This document shows positions 1-7,530 of a DNA stretch of 13,207 nt, piece after piece. Location of the stretch: assembly GCA_964570205.1 (NCBI GenBank), contig CAZMXI010000139.1:1-13207 (forward strand), in the 5' to 3' direction. Under the pieces are notes generated by a model that saw nothing but the letters and a program-made list of their open reading frames with translations, had not been told where the DNA came from and searched no databases. The stretch is from CAZMXI01 sp964570205 (GTDB taxonomy: Bacteria > Planctomycetota > Phycisphaerae > Tepidisphaerales > Tepidisphaeraceae). Made by a program: the position numbers and the translations under genes. How positions within the stretch are numbered: the stretch's first letter is position 1; every line of letters begins with the position of its first letter.

Positions 1-105
1 ACGCAACCGCGAGGTCGGTTCACCCCCACGTGCGTGGGGAATACTCGTCGATCTTCGTTAACCCACACCATCCTGTCGGTTCACCCCCACGTGCGTGGGG
101 AATAC
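1..105 (-). CRISPR. Type I-E CRISPR array, leader-proximal end (two repeats seen, continues past the window edge)
   Basis: Two identical 29-bp repeats lie at 16-44 and 77-105, separated by a 32-bp spacer (45-76); 1-15 is the end of another spacer. The 61-bp period is canonical for type I-E. The plus-strand repeat begins CGGTTCACCCCCACGTG and ends GGGGAATAC. Its core forms a hairpin with a CCCCAC/GTGGGG stem. Read on the minus strand it starts GTATTCCCC and ends GTGAACCG, which parallels the E. coli repeat (GAGTTCCCC...AAACCG), so crRNAs should be transcribed from the minus strand, the same direction as the cas genes. The inferred 8-nt 5' handle is GUGAACCG. The repeat nearest cas2 should be the leader-end repeat, yet only 8 bp separate it from the cas2 stop. 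By eye I found no match to the spacer elsewhere in the window. Confidence 0.97.
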
Positions 106-113
106 ACTGGAGA

Positions 114-395
114 TTACTTCAGCAATCGCGTTTTTGCCAGTGTCAGGCCTTCGAAGTCTTCAATTGATTTCCTGGTTCGCCCCAGGGTGCAGATAGCAAA
201 TCCCTGTTCACAGTCGCTGGGGTAAACCATGAGCCCGGCTCCGCTGCGCAGGGATTTCTCCACGCGCTTCCAGAGCAGCTCGCGCACCCGAGCTGAGACG
301 TTCCCAACAAAGACCCCCGTGTGGGGCTGAATGAGCCATCGCGTCAGTTCACCGCGCAGGCTCGGACTCACCTTTTCCAGGATCATGACGACCAT
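114..395 (-). CDS. cas2: CRISPR-associated endoribonuclease Cas2, type I-E
   Basis: This 93-residue protein is the structural partner of Cas1 in the spacer-integration complex. Its length matches E. coli Cas2e (94 aa). The N-terminal strand MVVMILEKVSPSLRGEL aligns with the E. coli start, followed by a conserved GVFVGNVSARVRE segment (about residues 27-39). The C-terminal stretch GRTRKSIEDFEGL is typical of the I-E subfamily. The ATG at 395 has an AAGGAG seven bases upstream. The gene overlaps the 3' end of cas1 by 47 bp, so the two are probably translationally coupled. The stop codon lies 8 bp from the first CRISPR repeat, so any leader sequence must overlap this coding region. Confidence 0.96.
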   Translation of the reverse strand: MVVMILEKVSPSLRGELTRWLIQPHTGVFVGNVSARVRELLWKRVEKSLRSGAGLMVYPSDCEQGFAICTLGRTRKSIEDFEGLTLAKTRLLK

Positions 396-1368
396 CGGCT
401 GTCTCCTTCAGTCCGGAAAACGCCCGCCCATCCAGCCGCAGGACTTGTCCGATCGGCAGACTGGCCGAGATCGTGGCCGGCTGCCACCAGTCGGCCGGCA
501 TGGCGGAGTCTTCGGCATATTCATCCGTCAGGGCGTCATCGGGCGCCACCGGCACATCCAGCGCTTTGGCGATGTCGGGCAGGATGCGGTCCATCAGGTC
601 GCCCTTGCGGAACCGATCGCGGCAGGCCAGACGCACCTGGCGCTCAAGCTGGATGTGGTCGCCGGCCGCCATCTCGAAGGCCAGCGGAATGGTGAAATCG
701 GCCTTGTACAGATCGGCGATGTCGTAGACAAACGAAAGCTGCTTGCCGGTGTGGATAAAACCCAGCGCCGGCGAATAGCCGCCCGACAGGATGGCCGCGT
801 GAACCAGGCCATAGAGGCAGGCGTTGGCGGCGGAAAGGGCGCGGTTGACTGGATCGGCCCCGTCCCACTCCTGGCGCTTGTAGGAGCGGCCTTCCCACTG
901 CACGCCCGCTTTCCTGGCCGCTTCGGCGTAGGCCTGGCGGACGCGGATGCCCTCCTTGCCGCGAAGCTGCTGGAGGGTCAGGCCGGGGTCGGGCGGCTCG
1001 GCAAAGCGCATGCAGTACATCCGCACGACCACTTGCAGGCGAGTGACTTCGTTGGAGACGAGCCTGGCCTGGAGAATGGTGTTGCGCGAGTGGCGCGAGC
1101 CGCCCAAGCCTTGGGCATAGAACCGCACGCCGCTTTCGCCGCACCAGATGACCAGGCAGTTGTTCTCGGCCAGCGTGCGGATGGCCGCATGGCTGATCTT
1201 GGTGCCGGGGCCGAGTAGGATGGTGGCCAGGCTGGCGACAGGGACCGAGATGGTGCCGGTTTCCTGCCAGAAGCTGATGGCCTTTTCCTCCTGCTCGACC
1301 ACGGCGTGCTCGACGTAGAGGAAACTGAGCTTGTCGCCGAAGCGGGGGATTTCCTGGAGGTTGATCAT
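349..1368 (-). CDS. cas1: CRISPR-associated endonuclease/integrase Cas1, type I-E
   Basis: Cas1 is the metal-dependent integrase that inserts new spacers together with Cas2. Counting from the ATG at 1368, the conserved active site is intact: E139 in LRGKEGIRVR, H206 in LGFIHTGKQLSF, and D216 and D219 in VYDIADLYK. These match E. coli E141, H208, D218 and D221 almost position for position. The protein is 339 residues, against 305 in E. coli. The extra length is a C-terminal tail that runs into cas2. A GTG at 1377 in the same frame would add three residues; no strong ribosome site separates the two options. It lies 64 bp downstream of cas6e as part of the same minus-strand operon. The complete catalytic set suggests spacer acquisition is or was active. 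Confidence 0.96.
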   Translation of the reverse strand: MINLQEIPRFGDKLSFLYVEHAVVEQEEKAISFWQETGTISVPVASLATILLGPGTKISHAAIRTLAENNCLVIWCGESGVRFYAQGLGGSRHSRNTILQARLVSNEVTRLQVVVRMYCMRFAEPPDPGLTLQQLRGKEGIRVRQAYAEAARKAGVQWEGRSYKRQEWDGADPVNRALSAANACLYGLVHAAILSGGYSPALGFIHTGKQLSFVYDIADLYKADFTIPLAFEMAAGDHIQLERQVRLACRDRFRKGDLMDRILPDIAKALDVPVAPDDALTDEYAEDSAMPADWWQPATISASLPIGQVLRLDGRAFSGLKETADGRHDPGKGESEPAR

Positions 1369-1432
1369 GTTATTCACTTGTCAAAGAGCAGGTTGGTCCG
1401 TTGCGGGAGGCCAATTGCCATCCGCCAGCCAG

Positions 1433-2248
1433 TCAAGGGCTGTTGGCCGGGGCGATCGAGAGCAGGCCGAAGCCGAAGGCCTTGGCCGGGCCGATGCCGG
1501 AGATGAGGGCGTCACGGAACCGATCTGGGTCGTTCACCTCAAGCAGCCCTTCGTAACGCACCGAGCGAAGCCGTTGTGCGTCACCCGCCGCGCTGGTCTT
1601 GTTGACGTAGACATAACCGGGCTGCGCGGCGGTAAGCTCGCTAACCGAGAATCCTGCGCTGGCTGCGCGGCGTTCGATCCAGCGGCGTAATGATGACTCA
1701 TCGCCGCTCACGCCAATCCGCTTGCCAATCCATTCGGCTTTGACAGGCTCGCCGCTGCGATGACGCGACTTGGCCACGGCCCGAAACACGGCGTTTGCGT
1801 TCAGTCGAAACCGAAACCGTTGGCCGACTTCGATATTGACCCGAAGAGGACGTGGCCTCTCGGGAATTGCCGCCAGCAGGTGCAGGGCGTTGTTGAAAGC
1901 GTAGCCCCAGTCAGGTTCCAGGGCTGAGAGCACCACAATGATCGCCCGGCCGCCCGGCAGAGGATCGACGCGAAAGAGAAACCCCGAATGGCCATCGCGC
2001 TTCGCATGCACTTGTCGCCGCACCTCTGGCGGCGGCGCGGGCTTCTCATCTGCCCGAAACCGGTCCTCCGGGAAATCGCCGGGGCTATACGGCTGGAGGA
2101 ATTCCGCATCGACCTTCTTCCTTTCCTTCGAAGGAAACGCCATGCAGAGCCGCTGATGAACGCGATAGAGGTTGCGCAGCCAGAGCCGGCCGGGGCGTGG
2201 ACGATCGGGACTGACGCCGGTGTCGATGAGCAGCGTGGACAGGAACAT
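1433..2248 (-). CDS. cas6e: Cas6e crRNA-processing endoribonuclease (enlarged)
   Basis: Cas6e (CasE) cuts the repeat hairpin and stays bound to the 3' end of the crRNA in Cascade. The catalytic-histidine segment is visible as LYRVHQRLCMAFP (His31), equivalent to LYQLHQGLWHLFP around His20 in E. coli. The C-terminal glycine-rich loop GIGPAKAFGFGLLS, a hallmark of Cas6, is present near residues 250-265. The protein is 271 residues, against 199 in E. coli. Most of the difference is a proline- and charge-rich insertion at about residues 40-89, between the catalytic helix and the strand FLFRVD. Start: a GTG at 2251 overlaps the cas5e stop as GTGA, and an ATG follows at once at 2248. The GGAGG upstream sits seven bases from the ATG, so I prefer the ATG. 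Confidence 0.95.
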   Translation of the reverse strand: MFLSTLLIDTGVSPDRPRPGRLWLRNLYRVHQRLCMAFPSKERKKVDAEFLQPYSPGDFPEDRFRADEKPAPPPEVRRQVHAKRDGHSGFLFRVDPLPGGRAIIVVLSALEPDWGYAFNNALHLLAAIPERPRPLRVNIEVGQRFRFRLNANAVFRAVAKSRHRSGEPVKAEWIGKRIGVSGDESSLRRWIERRAASAGFSVSELTAAQPGYVYVNKTSAAGDAQRLRSVRYEGLLEVNDPDRFRDALISGIGPAKAFGFGLLSIAPANSP

Positions 2249-3363
2249 CACTCAACCTCCTCGAGTTCCAATCGCCGCCGGCGCGTTTCCAGCGAACGAA
2301 ACGCAACGATCTCATTTCGCTTGGCGATGAGCCGGTCGCGGTACTGCGGTTCTTCGGGGTTGATCCGGTCCAGCCCCATCCCCAGGCCATATTCGATCAT
2401 GGTGACCGCGTCGTGACAGAGACGGCAGAGAGAACGCAGGTCGTCCTGTGTTTCTTTGCCGCCGGCGCGGCGATAGGTGATGTGCTGGACCGTGGTGGCG
2501 GGAGCCTTGCAGAAGACGCAGAGGCCATGATCGGCGTCGAGCCGGTGCTGGCGTCGCTTGCGGTACTCGGTATTCGTGTAGTCGGCGCGGGGTCGAGACG
2601 GCGCGGGCGTGTGGCTCTGGCGGGGCGAGCCAATTGCGATGTCCTTGCCTTCGCCCACCGACAGCATCGAGCGAAGAACAAAACGAGGAATGTGGCCGGG
2701 CACGTCGAAGGAATGGGCCACGTCATACCAGACCTCCGCCTCAGCAGGGGCCAGGTCGCCAGGGCTGGCGCTGCGCCATTCAATCAGGCTCTCGACCGAC
2801 TCCGGCGCGGGATTGCCCTTGAGTCGGGGCCGCCAGGCCGTCGAACGCAAGGCGGCGTCGAGGGTGGCGAAGTCGCCGGTATCGGGCTCGTCGCTGCGCC
2901 CCAGCAGCGGCAGTGACGGCGGGCAAGACTTCCGGCCCAGATACGCCCGCCACACGGGCGACAGCAGGGCCTCGCGAGTCTGTTCGATCGCGCTGGATTC
3001 GCCCTGAAGTGCGACAAGAAAACTGGCGTCGCAGAGATACTCGCGCCGGGTGAGCATTGCTCCGGGCTTGGTCTTGCCTTCGCCTTCGGCGATGCGCATT
3101 TCCATGCCGGCTCCCACGGTGTGATAGTCCCACCACCGCACGCCCGGGCGGTCGATGCGCACTCCCATTCGCAGCGATCGATTGAGCACGGGCAGTTCGG
3201 CGCGGGCCGCACTCCGGGACAGGCCCATAGCGGCGCAAATCAGGCCGAGCACTCCAGATTTGGTCGGTGCGTCAAGCGTGCGCCGGACAACGAACTTCGA
3301 CTCCTGCCCGCCCCACGACTGGAGCGGACCTTCGAGCCGAAGGAAGAGAGTGTTTGCAGCCAT
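2248..3363 (-). CDS. cas5e: Cas5e-HNH fusion: Cascade subunit with C-terminal HNH nuclease-like domain
   Basis: Residues 1 to about 248 are a Cas5e (CasD) subunit, which caps the crRNA 5' handle. The N-terminus LFLRLEGPLQSWGGQ and the segment APTKSGVLGLICAAMGLSR match E. coli CasD, a protein of about 224 residues. After a basic, proline-rich linker (about 249-275) the same frame continues into an HNH domain. It has CVFC (C282, C285), QHITYRRAGGKE (H294), DDLRSLC (D308) and CRLCHDAV (C313, C316, H317). The two CxxC pairs should bind structural zinc. H294 is the likely catalytic histidine, and D308 takes the N position of the motif. Residue 293 is Q where many HNH proteins have H or D. Total length is 371 residues. 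The ATG at 3363 has GTGAGG upstream. Known: Cas5-HNH type I-E systems were reported in 2023 as lacking Cas3 and using the HNH for DNA cleavage. Inferred: the same role here. Confidence 0.95.
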   Translation of the reverse strand: MAANTLFLRLEGPLQSWGGQESKFVVRRTLDAPTKSGVLGLICAAMGLSRSAARAELPVLNRSLRMGVRIDRPGVRWWDYHTVGAGMEMRIAEGEGKTKPGAMLTRREYLCDASFLVALQGESSAIEQTREALLSPVWRAYLGRKSCPPSLPLLGRSDEPDTGDFATLDAALRSTAWRPRLKGNPAPESVESLIEWRSASPGDLAPAEAEVWYDVAHSFDVPGHIPRFVLRSMLSVGEGKDIAIGSPRQSHTPAPSRPRADYTNTEYRKRRQHRLDADHGLCVFCKAPATTVQHITYRRAGGKETQDDLRSLCRLCHDAVTMIEYGLGMGLDRINPEEPQYRDRLIAKRNEIVAFRSLETRRRRLELEEVE

Positions 3364-3372
3364 GATGCAACC

Positions 3373-4500
3373 TCACGCGACGGCAACAACCTGCTGTACC
3401 TGCTTCCAGTCGAATCCGAGCCGTGTGACGAGCAGTGGAACCAGATCGTCCAGAGACTTGAGATTCTGGTCGGCGCAGGACAGTTGCTTCTTCTCCTCGA
3501 TGCAGATCAGCGGATGGCGAAGGTTGGGGGAGAACCAGTATCGCGTATGGTCTTCGTTCTTGCCATACCCGGTGTCCAGGTCGTGGATGTACTGACCGAG
3601 CCGGGCGATGCTCTCGGCAACAACGTCGCGCGGCCCTTTGGCGGGCACGGGGTCGGCAAAGGCATTGGCATAGCTGACCGGGCTGCCGCCCACCTTCTTG
3701 ATCTCCACGACAATGCCGTCGGGCGGATTGTGGGCCGCGAAGCTGTTCTGCTTGCCGGTGGGATTGGCCAGCGCCGCGGCGCGGAGAAACGCGCCAACGG
3801 TGTGGGCGGCGAGCTCGCCGTTGCCCTTGAGATTGGCCAAGAGCGTTTCCCAGTGGATGGAGAAATACTTGTAGAAGCAGGCCGAGGCGAACATGGCTTC
3901 ATCGACGTAACCAGCGCCGGCGTCGGCTCCGGGGATATCATCGGCCGCAACATAGTAATCCACCTCGGGGCGGGCTTCGTGCGTGGAAATCGCATGGGCC
4001 GCCTGTAGCGCCGCTTCCACGGTGGTATCAGCCAGTTTGCCCGTCTCCAGCATCCGGCCGCTCAAGGCCATGTCCGGCACGCTCGTCAGGGTCGAAATGA
4101 GCCTGCCGCATTCCTGGGCGAGTTCATCCGAGTCACCGTCCTTCTTCTGCAGAAGCTGCGCGATCTGCTCAATCGCCTCTTTCGTCGTGTAAACCAGCAT
4201 ATCGCTGCGGTCATCGTCCTTGGGCGCGATCCCGCATTTCTCCAGAACCTTGGCGGCGCGCTTCTTCACGTCCGCCTTGCCCTCCAGTTCTGCAGCAATT
4301 AGCGCCGCGAGCTGTCGCGTGCGGATACCGCCGCACAACAGCTTGAATTGATCGCTGGTGCGGATGCTCCGCTTGAGGCACTGGCTGGAGATGCGTGAGC
4401 GCAGAACACCGCCGAAGTAGCAGGTTTTGGGCGCACCCAGATCGTCGCGGTTGAGGTTGCTCGGACTGTGGTTCTGAACGATATGAAACTCAATCAGCAT
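3373..4500 (-). CDS. cas7e: Cascade backbone subunit Cas7e (CasC/Cse4)
   Basis: Cas7e forms the multi-copy helical backbone of Cascade along the crRNA spacer. The N-terminal block HSPSNLNRDDLGAPKTCYFGG, followed by RSRISSQCLKRSIR (residues about 11-47), is the diagnostic Cas7e signature. It aligns with HSPSCLNRDDMGMPK and VSSQSLKRAIR in E. coli. The 375-residue length is close to the 363 of E. coli. The ATG at 4500 has AAGGAG six bases upstream, the best ribosome site in the operon, which fits the need for several copies per complex. It lies 22 bp after cse2 and 9 bp before cas5e. Confidence 0.97.
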   Translation of the reverse strand: MLIEFHIVQNHSPSNLNRDDLGAPKTCYFGGVLRSRISSQCLKRSIRTSDQFKLLCGGIRTRQLAALIAAELEGKADVKKRAAKVLEKCGIAPKDDDRSDMLVYTTKEAIEQIAQLLQKKDGDSDELAQECGRLISTLTSVPDMALSGRMLETGKLADTTVEAALQAAHAISTHEARPEVDYYVAADDIPGADAGAGYVDEAMFASACFYKYFSIHWETLLANLKGNGELAAHTVGAFLRAAALANPTGKQNSFAAHNPPDGIVVEIKKVGGSPVSYANAFADPVPAKGPRDVVAESIARLGQYIHDLDTGYGKNEDHTRYWFSPNLRHPLICIEEKKQLSCADQNLKSLDDLVPLLVTRLGFDWKQVQQVVAVA

Positions 4501-4522
4501 GAAATGCTCCTTCCCTTCTTGG

Positions 4523-4993
4523 TCAAAAGAGATGCAGGTATTCGTTGGCCCATTTAAGGCGCGTCTCTTCGCGTTCCCAGATCGATAGCTGGTCTGTCAG
4601 CCGCACCCAGTCCATCGCACCATCTGCAGCCCCGACCAGCGCAAGAGCCCACCGCAATGCAGGTTCAAGCTCCGGCAGCGATAGCGACAGCAGTTCATCG
4701 AAGCGGCGGCGTCGTGCTTCGTCGTGCGGTTGGATACCGCCGAGCACCTTCGCGAGCGTCGCTCCCTCCCGCTGCGGCAGGGGATAAGCCGCATACAGTT
4801 TGGCGATCAGCCACGCCACCTCGCGACGGGGAGCGCGCTGATTCTTCTCTCGAAGCGGCCACCAGAGGCCGGCAAAGAGGTCGAAACCGTCCACCGACTC
4901 GTCGAGTCGTCGGGTGACATGCCGCCGCAGCATCCCCAATTCGCCGGGCTTCAGGGAAATCAGATTCTGGACAAAGGACTCCGTTGGCGTCAT
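4523..4993 (-). CDS. cse2: Cascade small subunit Cse2 (Cas11e/CasB)
   Basis: Cse2 is the small, all-helical subunit found in two copies in the belly of type I-E Cascade, where it stabilises the displaced strand. The product has 156 residues (E. coli 160). It carries family-like segments: GELGMLRRHVTRRLDE near residues 17-32, then FDLFAGLWWPL, and the C-terminal DWVRLTDQLSIWERE. The start codon overlaps the cas8e stop as ATGA (4990-4993), indicating translational coupling. The purine-rich AGGAAAGGGG at the cas8e end serves as its ribosome site. The call rests on position between cas8e and cas7e as well as on sequence, because this family is weakly conserved. Confidence 0.93.
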   Translation of the reverse strand: MTPTESFVQNLISLKPGELGMLRRHVTRRLDESVDGFDLFAGLWWPLREKNQRAPRREVAWLIAKLYAAYPLPQREGATLAKVLGGIQPHDEARRRRFDELLSLSLPELEPALRWALALVGAADGAMDWVRLTDQLSIWEREETRLKWANEYLHLF

Positions 4994-6447
4994 TTTTTGG
5001 CCCCTTTCCTGCGTCTTGGCTGCCGCACTGTCTTCGCTGATTCGGGCGAGAGACTCGGCAGCACCTTGACGATCTGGTTGCGGCGCTGGAGGGCGCTCGT
5101 GGTAGCGCCGGGCGATAAAGACACCGCCAGCGCCTGCAGCATTCGACTCAATTCCTCAATCCCAGTCGCCCAGGCCGGTCCGTCAGGCGTGGAGTGGTCT
5201 AACAGTTCGCCCATCCGGCTCGATAGCTGAGCCTCAACATGGGGGCGAACATGCCGTAACCCAGCGGCGACCGTTGCGCCTCGCACCGCGGGCACGGTCC
5301 GCCCCAAGCGGTCGCCGGTTCTTCGCACCTGCTCATCCCAGCGGTCAACGCATCCAGTGGCAGCGGCCAGCCGGGACGAGTCGCCCAGACCATCGGGGAG
5401 GAGCACGATCCGCTCCCAAACGTCGATGTTCTTTGCTTTGTCGGTAGCGAAGCCGACAGTCAACAGACCGCGCCGCTTCCCTCCGTCACAGCAGTGTGCT
5501 GAGGCTGCCGCCGTCACGAGCAGTTCGGCCCAGGGTTTGTCCATCTGAAAGTACGACTTCGTCGGATCGGAAGCGGTGATAGCCCTGCGTTGTGTGCGAC
5601 CTTCTTTGGTCGTCTTCTGCATATAGAGCACATGCGGATCGTCCCACGCCTCGTTGTGCTGTTCCCCAGCGGTTTGGAACTCACATGTGCGTATCAACGG
5701 TAGGTCTCGGCCGCCGCACCCGATGCAGACGTCGGCGGGCTCGGGGCCGTGGAGCCAGACTCGCCGCGAGAGCATTGTCAACCCGACCAGCATCGGAATC
5801 GCGCCATCTACAGAATTGGCCATCCCAGTCCTTATCCAAGCAGGATCGCCAATGCAGTCGACCTTCCGCCAGTTGAGTAACAAGGTATCCTGCAACGTCT
5901 GGCCTATCGCAATAAGGTAGACTGGGGGTGTTCCGTTGATGCCTGCTTTCAAATCTGGCAACCCACTCACCGAGAAAAGTGGCAGACGGAGCAAGCCCAT
6001 TGCACAACACGCCAGACAAAGGCGATGTTTTCCGTCCGTCGCGTGCTTGAAATGCCAGAAATTGTTGCCCGTTGGCACCTCTTGAAGCAGGTCGGTCACG
6101 GCTCGCTCGCGCTGCGCATTCGGATCCTGGTAGAAGCGATTCCCCTCCCCCAGCAGGTTGAAGCAATCGCGATGTTCATCCAGCTTGCCGAACCACCCGG
6201 CAGGAAACTGGCCGCTGGCCAGCACCTTCCGTTTCTCATCGTCCGCCGGGGGGTTGCCGCGACACCAGTAGAGCACCGCCAGCAGGAAGCGCAACAGCGC
6301 CACGCGGTCCATCGGATTCGACGCCGCAATCTGGCGTATCTGACCCGCCTCTTTCAAGGCTTTGATAATTCCCACCCGCTCCCACCGGCCATCGTGGTAA
6401 AGAACCGGAATCCACTGCTCATCCAGAAGGTTGTACGGTCCACCCAT
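4990..6447 (-). CDS. cas8e: Cascade large subunit Cas8e (Cse1/CasA)
   Basis: Cas8e recognises the PAM and in ordinary I-E systems recruits Cas3. The N-terminus MGGPYNLLDEQWIPVLYHDGR is the family signature. Residues 125-193 contain the TGN-bearing L1-loop region and HRLCLACCAMGLLRLPLF...GINGTPPVYLIAIGQTLQDTLLLNW, typical of Cse1. Two cysteine clusters (C144/C147/C148 and C241/C244) could bind zinc. The length of 485 is near the 502 of E. coli. I chose the ATG at 6447 because GGGAG lies eight bases upstream and the family N-terminus starts there; an in-frame ATG at 6519 would add 24 unrelated residues. It is the first gene of the minus-strand cas operon. No cas3 precedes it: upstream is a non-coding gap and then an unrelated small gene. 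Confidence 0.96.
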   Translation of the reverse strand: MGGPYNLLDEQWIPVLYHDGRWERVGIIKALKEAGQIRQIAASNPMDRVALLRFLLAVLYWCRGNPPADDEKRKVLASGQFPAGWFGKLDEHRDCFNLLGEGNRFYQDPNAQRERAVTDLLQEVPTGNNFWHFKHATDGKHRLCLACCAMGLLRLPLFSVSGLPDLKAGINGTPPVYLIAIGQTLQDTLLLNWRKVDCIGDPAWIRTGMANSVDGAIPMLVGLTMLSRRVWLHGPEPADVCIGCGGRDLPLIRTCEFQTAGEQHNEAWDDPHVLYMQKTTKEGRTQRRAITASDPTKSYFQMDKPWAELLVTAAASAHCCDGGKRRGLLTVGFATDKAKNIDVWERIVLLPDGLGDSSRLAAATGCVDRWDEQVRRTGDRLGRTVPAVRGATVAAGLRHVRPHVEAQLSSRMGELLDHSTPDGPAWATGIEELSRMLQALAVSLSPGATTSALQRRNQIVKVLPSLSPESAKTVRQPRRRKGAKK

Positions 6448-6678
6448 GTTCGTGCTCCCTGAGGCGCGATCTGCATCGGGCCACCCCGGCGCGGCAAGCT
6501 CACCGCGGCAGGCCACCATTTGTCAGGAACAATAACAACCGCCCCTGACTCCCACAGAACACAGTCTATCATCCTCCACAGGATTTCAACAGGTTGTGCG
6601 GAAGAATCCTTGCCCCGCCTGACTCTCTCCGCCCTTTGCACTGGCCAGGGGCGCGGCGCGGCATCACGCAAGCGTCCA
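6448..6678 (-). promoter_or_regulatory. Intergenic region upstream of the cas operon, probable promoter region
   Basis: These 231 bp separate the first cas gene from the next minus-strand gene. I see no convincing gene here: open frames exist but lack codon or family support. On the minus strand a TTGAAA (plus 6584-6589) is followed 15 bp later by TAGACT, a weak -35/-10 pair with poor spacing. The pentamer ACAGG occurs at 6578-6582 and 6589-6593, one helical turn apart and flanking the TTGAAA, which could be a regulator site or chance. The cas operon could instead be co-transcribed with the upstream small gene. No terminator is visible. Confidence 0.35.
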
Positions 6679-7092
6679 CTACCCCTTCCGCTTTCCCCGC
6701 TGAGATGCCGCGATCCGCATGGGATTCTGCCGACGGCGGTAAGCCAGTATCTTTTCCACCCATTCCTCAAGGCCACGCTCCTCGGCACTTGCCTGCTGGC
6801 GCAGCTTCTCCAGCACATGATCGGGCAGCATCACCGGCGCAGCTGGCCGGGTCTCGCCGATTGCGGCCTTGACGCAAGCCTCGCATATACGCTCGCCCGT
6901 GGACCGGACTGTGGCCAGGTTCGTCCATGTCGCCGTGGCGGTCGTGGATGCCCCGCAGTGCGCGGCCAGCTTCACAATCACGCCATGTTCATCGGTCGTC
7001 ATGGCGGCGACAATGTGCCGCTGATCCTTCGATGTGAACATGCCGCACGGCACACGCTCGGGCGTGCCGGGCCAGATCATCGCTGTACGCAT
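6679..7092 (-). CDS. Small zinc-knuckle protein with ribbon-helix-helix-like C-terminus, unknown function
   Basis: I do not recognise a named family for this 137-residue protein. Residues 45-73 hold HC and, 24 residues later, CEAC (C70, C73), a possible single zinc site. Residues about 86-120 (PVMLPDHVLEKLRQQA...GLEEWVEKILAYRR) look like a ribbon-helix-helix DNA-binding unit: a short strand, then two amphipathic helices. The tail is basic (RGKRKG). The ATG at 7092 has GGAGG four bases upstream and overlaps the previous gene by 16 bp, so it is probably the third gene of a minus-strand operon. It is the gene directly upstream of the cas operon and reads towards it. A role in regulating either the element or the cas genes is possible but is inference only. 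Confidence 0.7.
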   Translation of the reverse strand: MRTAMIWPGTPERVPCGMFTSKDQRHIVAAMTTDEHGVIVKLAAHCGASTTATATWTNLATVRSTGERICEACVKAAIGETRPAAPVMLPDHVLEKLRQQASAEERGLEEWVEKILAYRRRQNPMRIAASQRGKRKG

Positions 7093-7517
7093 CGGTCCTC
7101 CAATCCCAATTCCAGGCGCTTTCTCAGCACCCGCTCGTCCATAGCCTCATCGTCCGCTTTCTCCATCGACAGCCGCCTTTGTCGGTCACGCCACAGCGAG
7201 AAGGAGCCGGGCTCGATCCGACGAGAGCGACCTTCACCCTCAACCGTAAACTTGCCTCGGTCCGCCGCCCAGCTCACCTGCGCCTTGGCCAACTCCAGAT
7301 CCAGGCCGTCGCAGTCTTCCAGCCGCAGCTTGGCGGCCTCGGTCACGGTCAACCAGTCCTTGGCGTCGGTTTGAGCCGCCCGGATGAGCGTGACGGTGTG
7401 GCGCTGCGCCTTCAATGCCCGCCAGCTCGAGGCCGGCGCCCAGTAGGGAACGGCCGACTGCTCATCGACCAGCTCGACGCATTCCACCGGAACGGTGGTG
7501 TACTGCCTCTCTCCCAT
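7077..7517 (-). CDS. Putative winged-helix DNA-binding protein of a mobile element
   Basis: The product is 146 residues. Residues about 55-113 (WLTVTEAAKLRLEDCDGLD, then AKAQVSWAADRGKFT, then RSRRIEPGSFSLWRDRQRR) follow the layout of an excisionase/MerR-type winged helix: a TVTEAAKL helix-turn-helix start, a second helix, a basic wing and a tryptophan-containing helix. The C-terminus is charged and helical. I chose the ATG at 7517 because it follows the upstream gene's stop by 13 bases, with GAGGG just before it; an in-frame ATG at 7550 would overlap the metallopeptidase gene. Such proteins often act as excisionases or regulators, but the specific role is not known. It sits between the metallopeptidase gene and the small zinc-knuckle gene on the same strand. 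Confidence 0.65.
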   Translation of the reverse strand: MGERQYTTVPVECVELVDEQSAVPYWAPASSWRALKAQRHTVTLIRAAQTDAKDWLTVTEAAKLRLEDCDGLDLELAKAQVSWAADRGKFTVEGEGRSRRIEPGSFSLWRDRQRRLSMEKADDEAMDERVLRKRLELGLEDRCVQR

Positions 7518-7530
7518 GGGACCCTCTCCC

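Noticed and set aside
45..76. Self-targeting spacer
   Set aside because: I looked for the spacer in the rest of the window on both strands by eye and saw no match; a proper genome and virus search is needed to name its target.
331..1218. Long plus-strand open frame opposite cas1
   Set aside because: It is antisense to a gene with intact Cas1 catalytic residues and its translation shows no domain; a GC-rich shadow frame.
3121..4008. Long plus-strand open frame opposite cas5e and cas7e
   Set aside because: It spans the junction of two well-supported genes on the other strand and reads as low-complexity shadow sequence.
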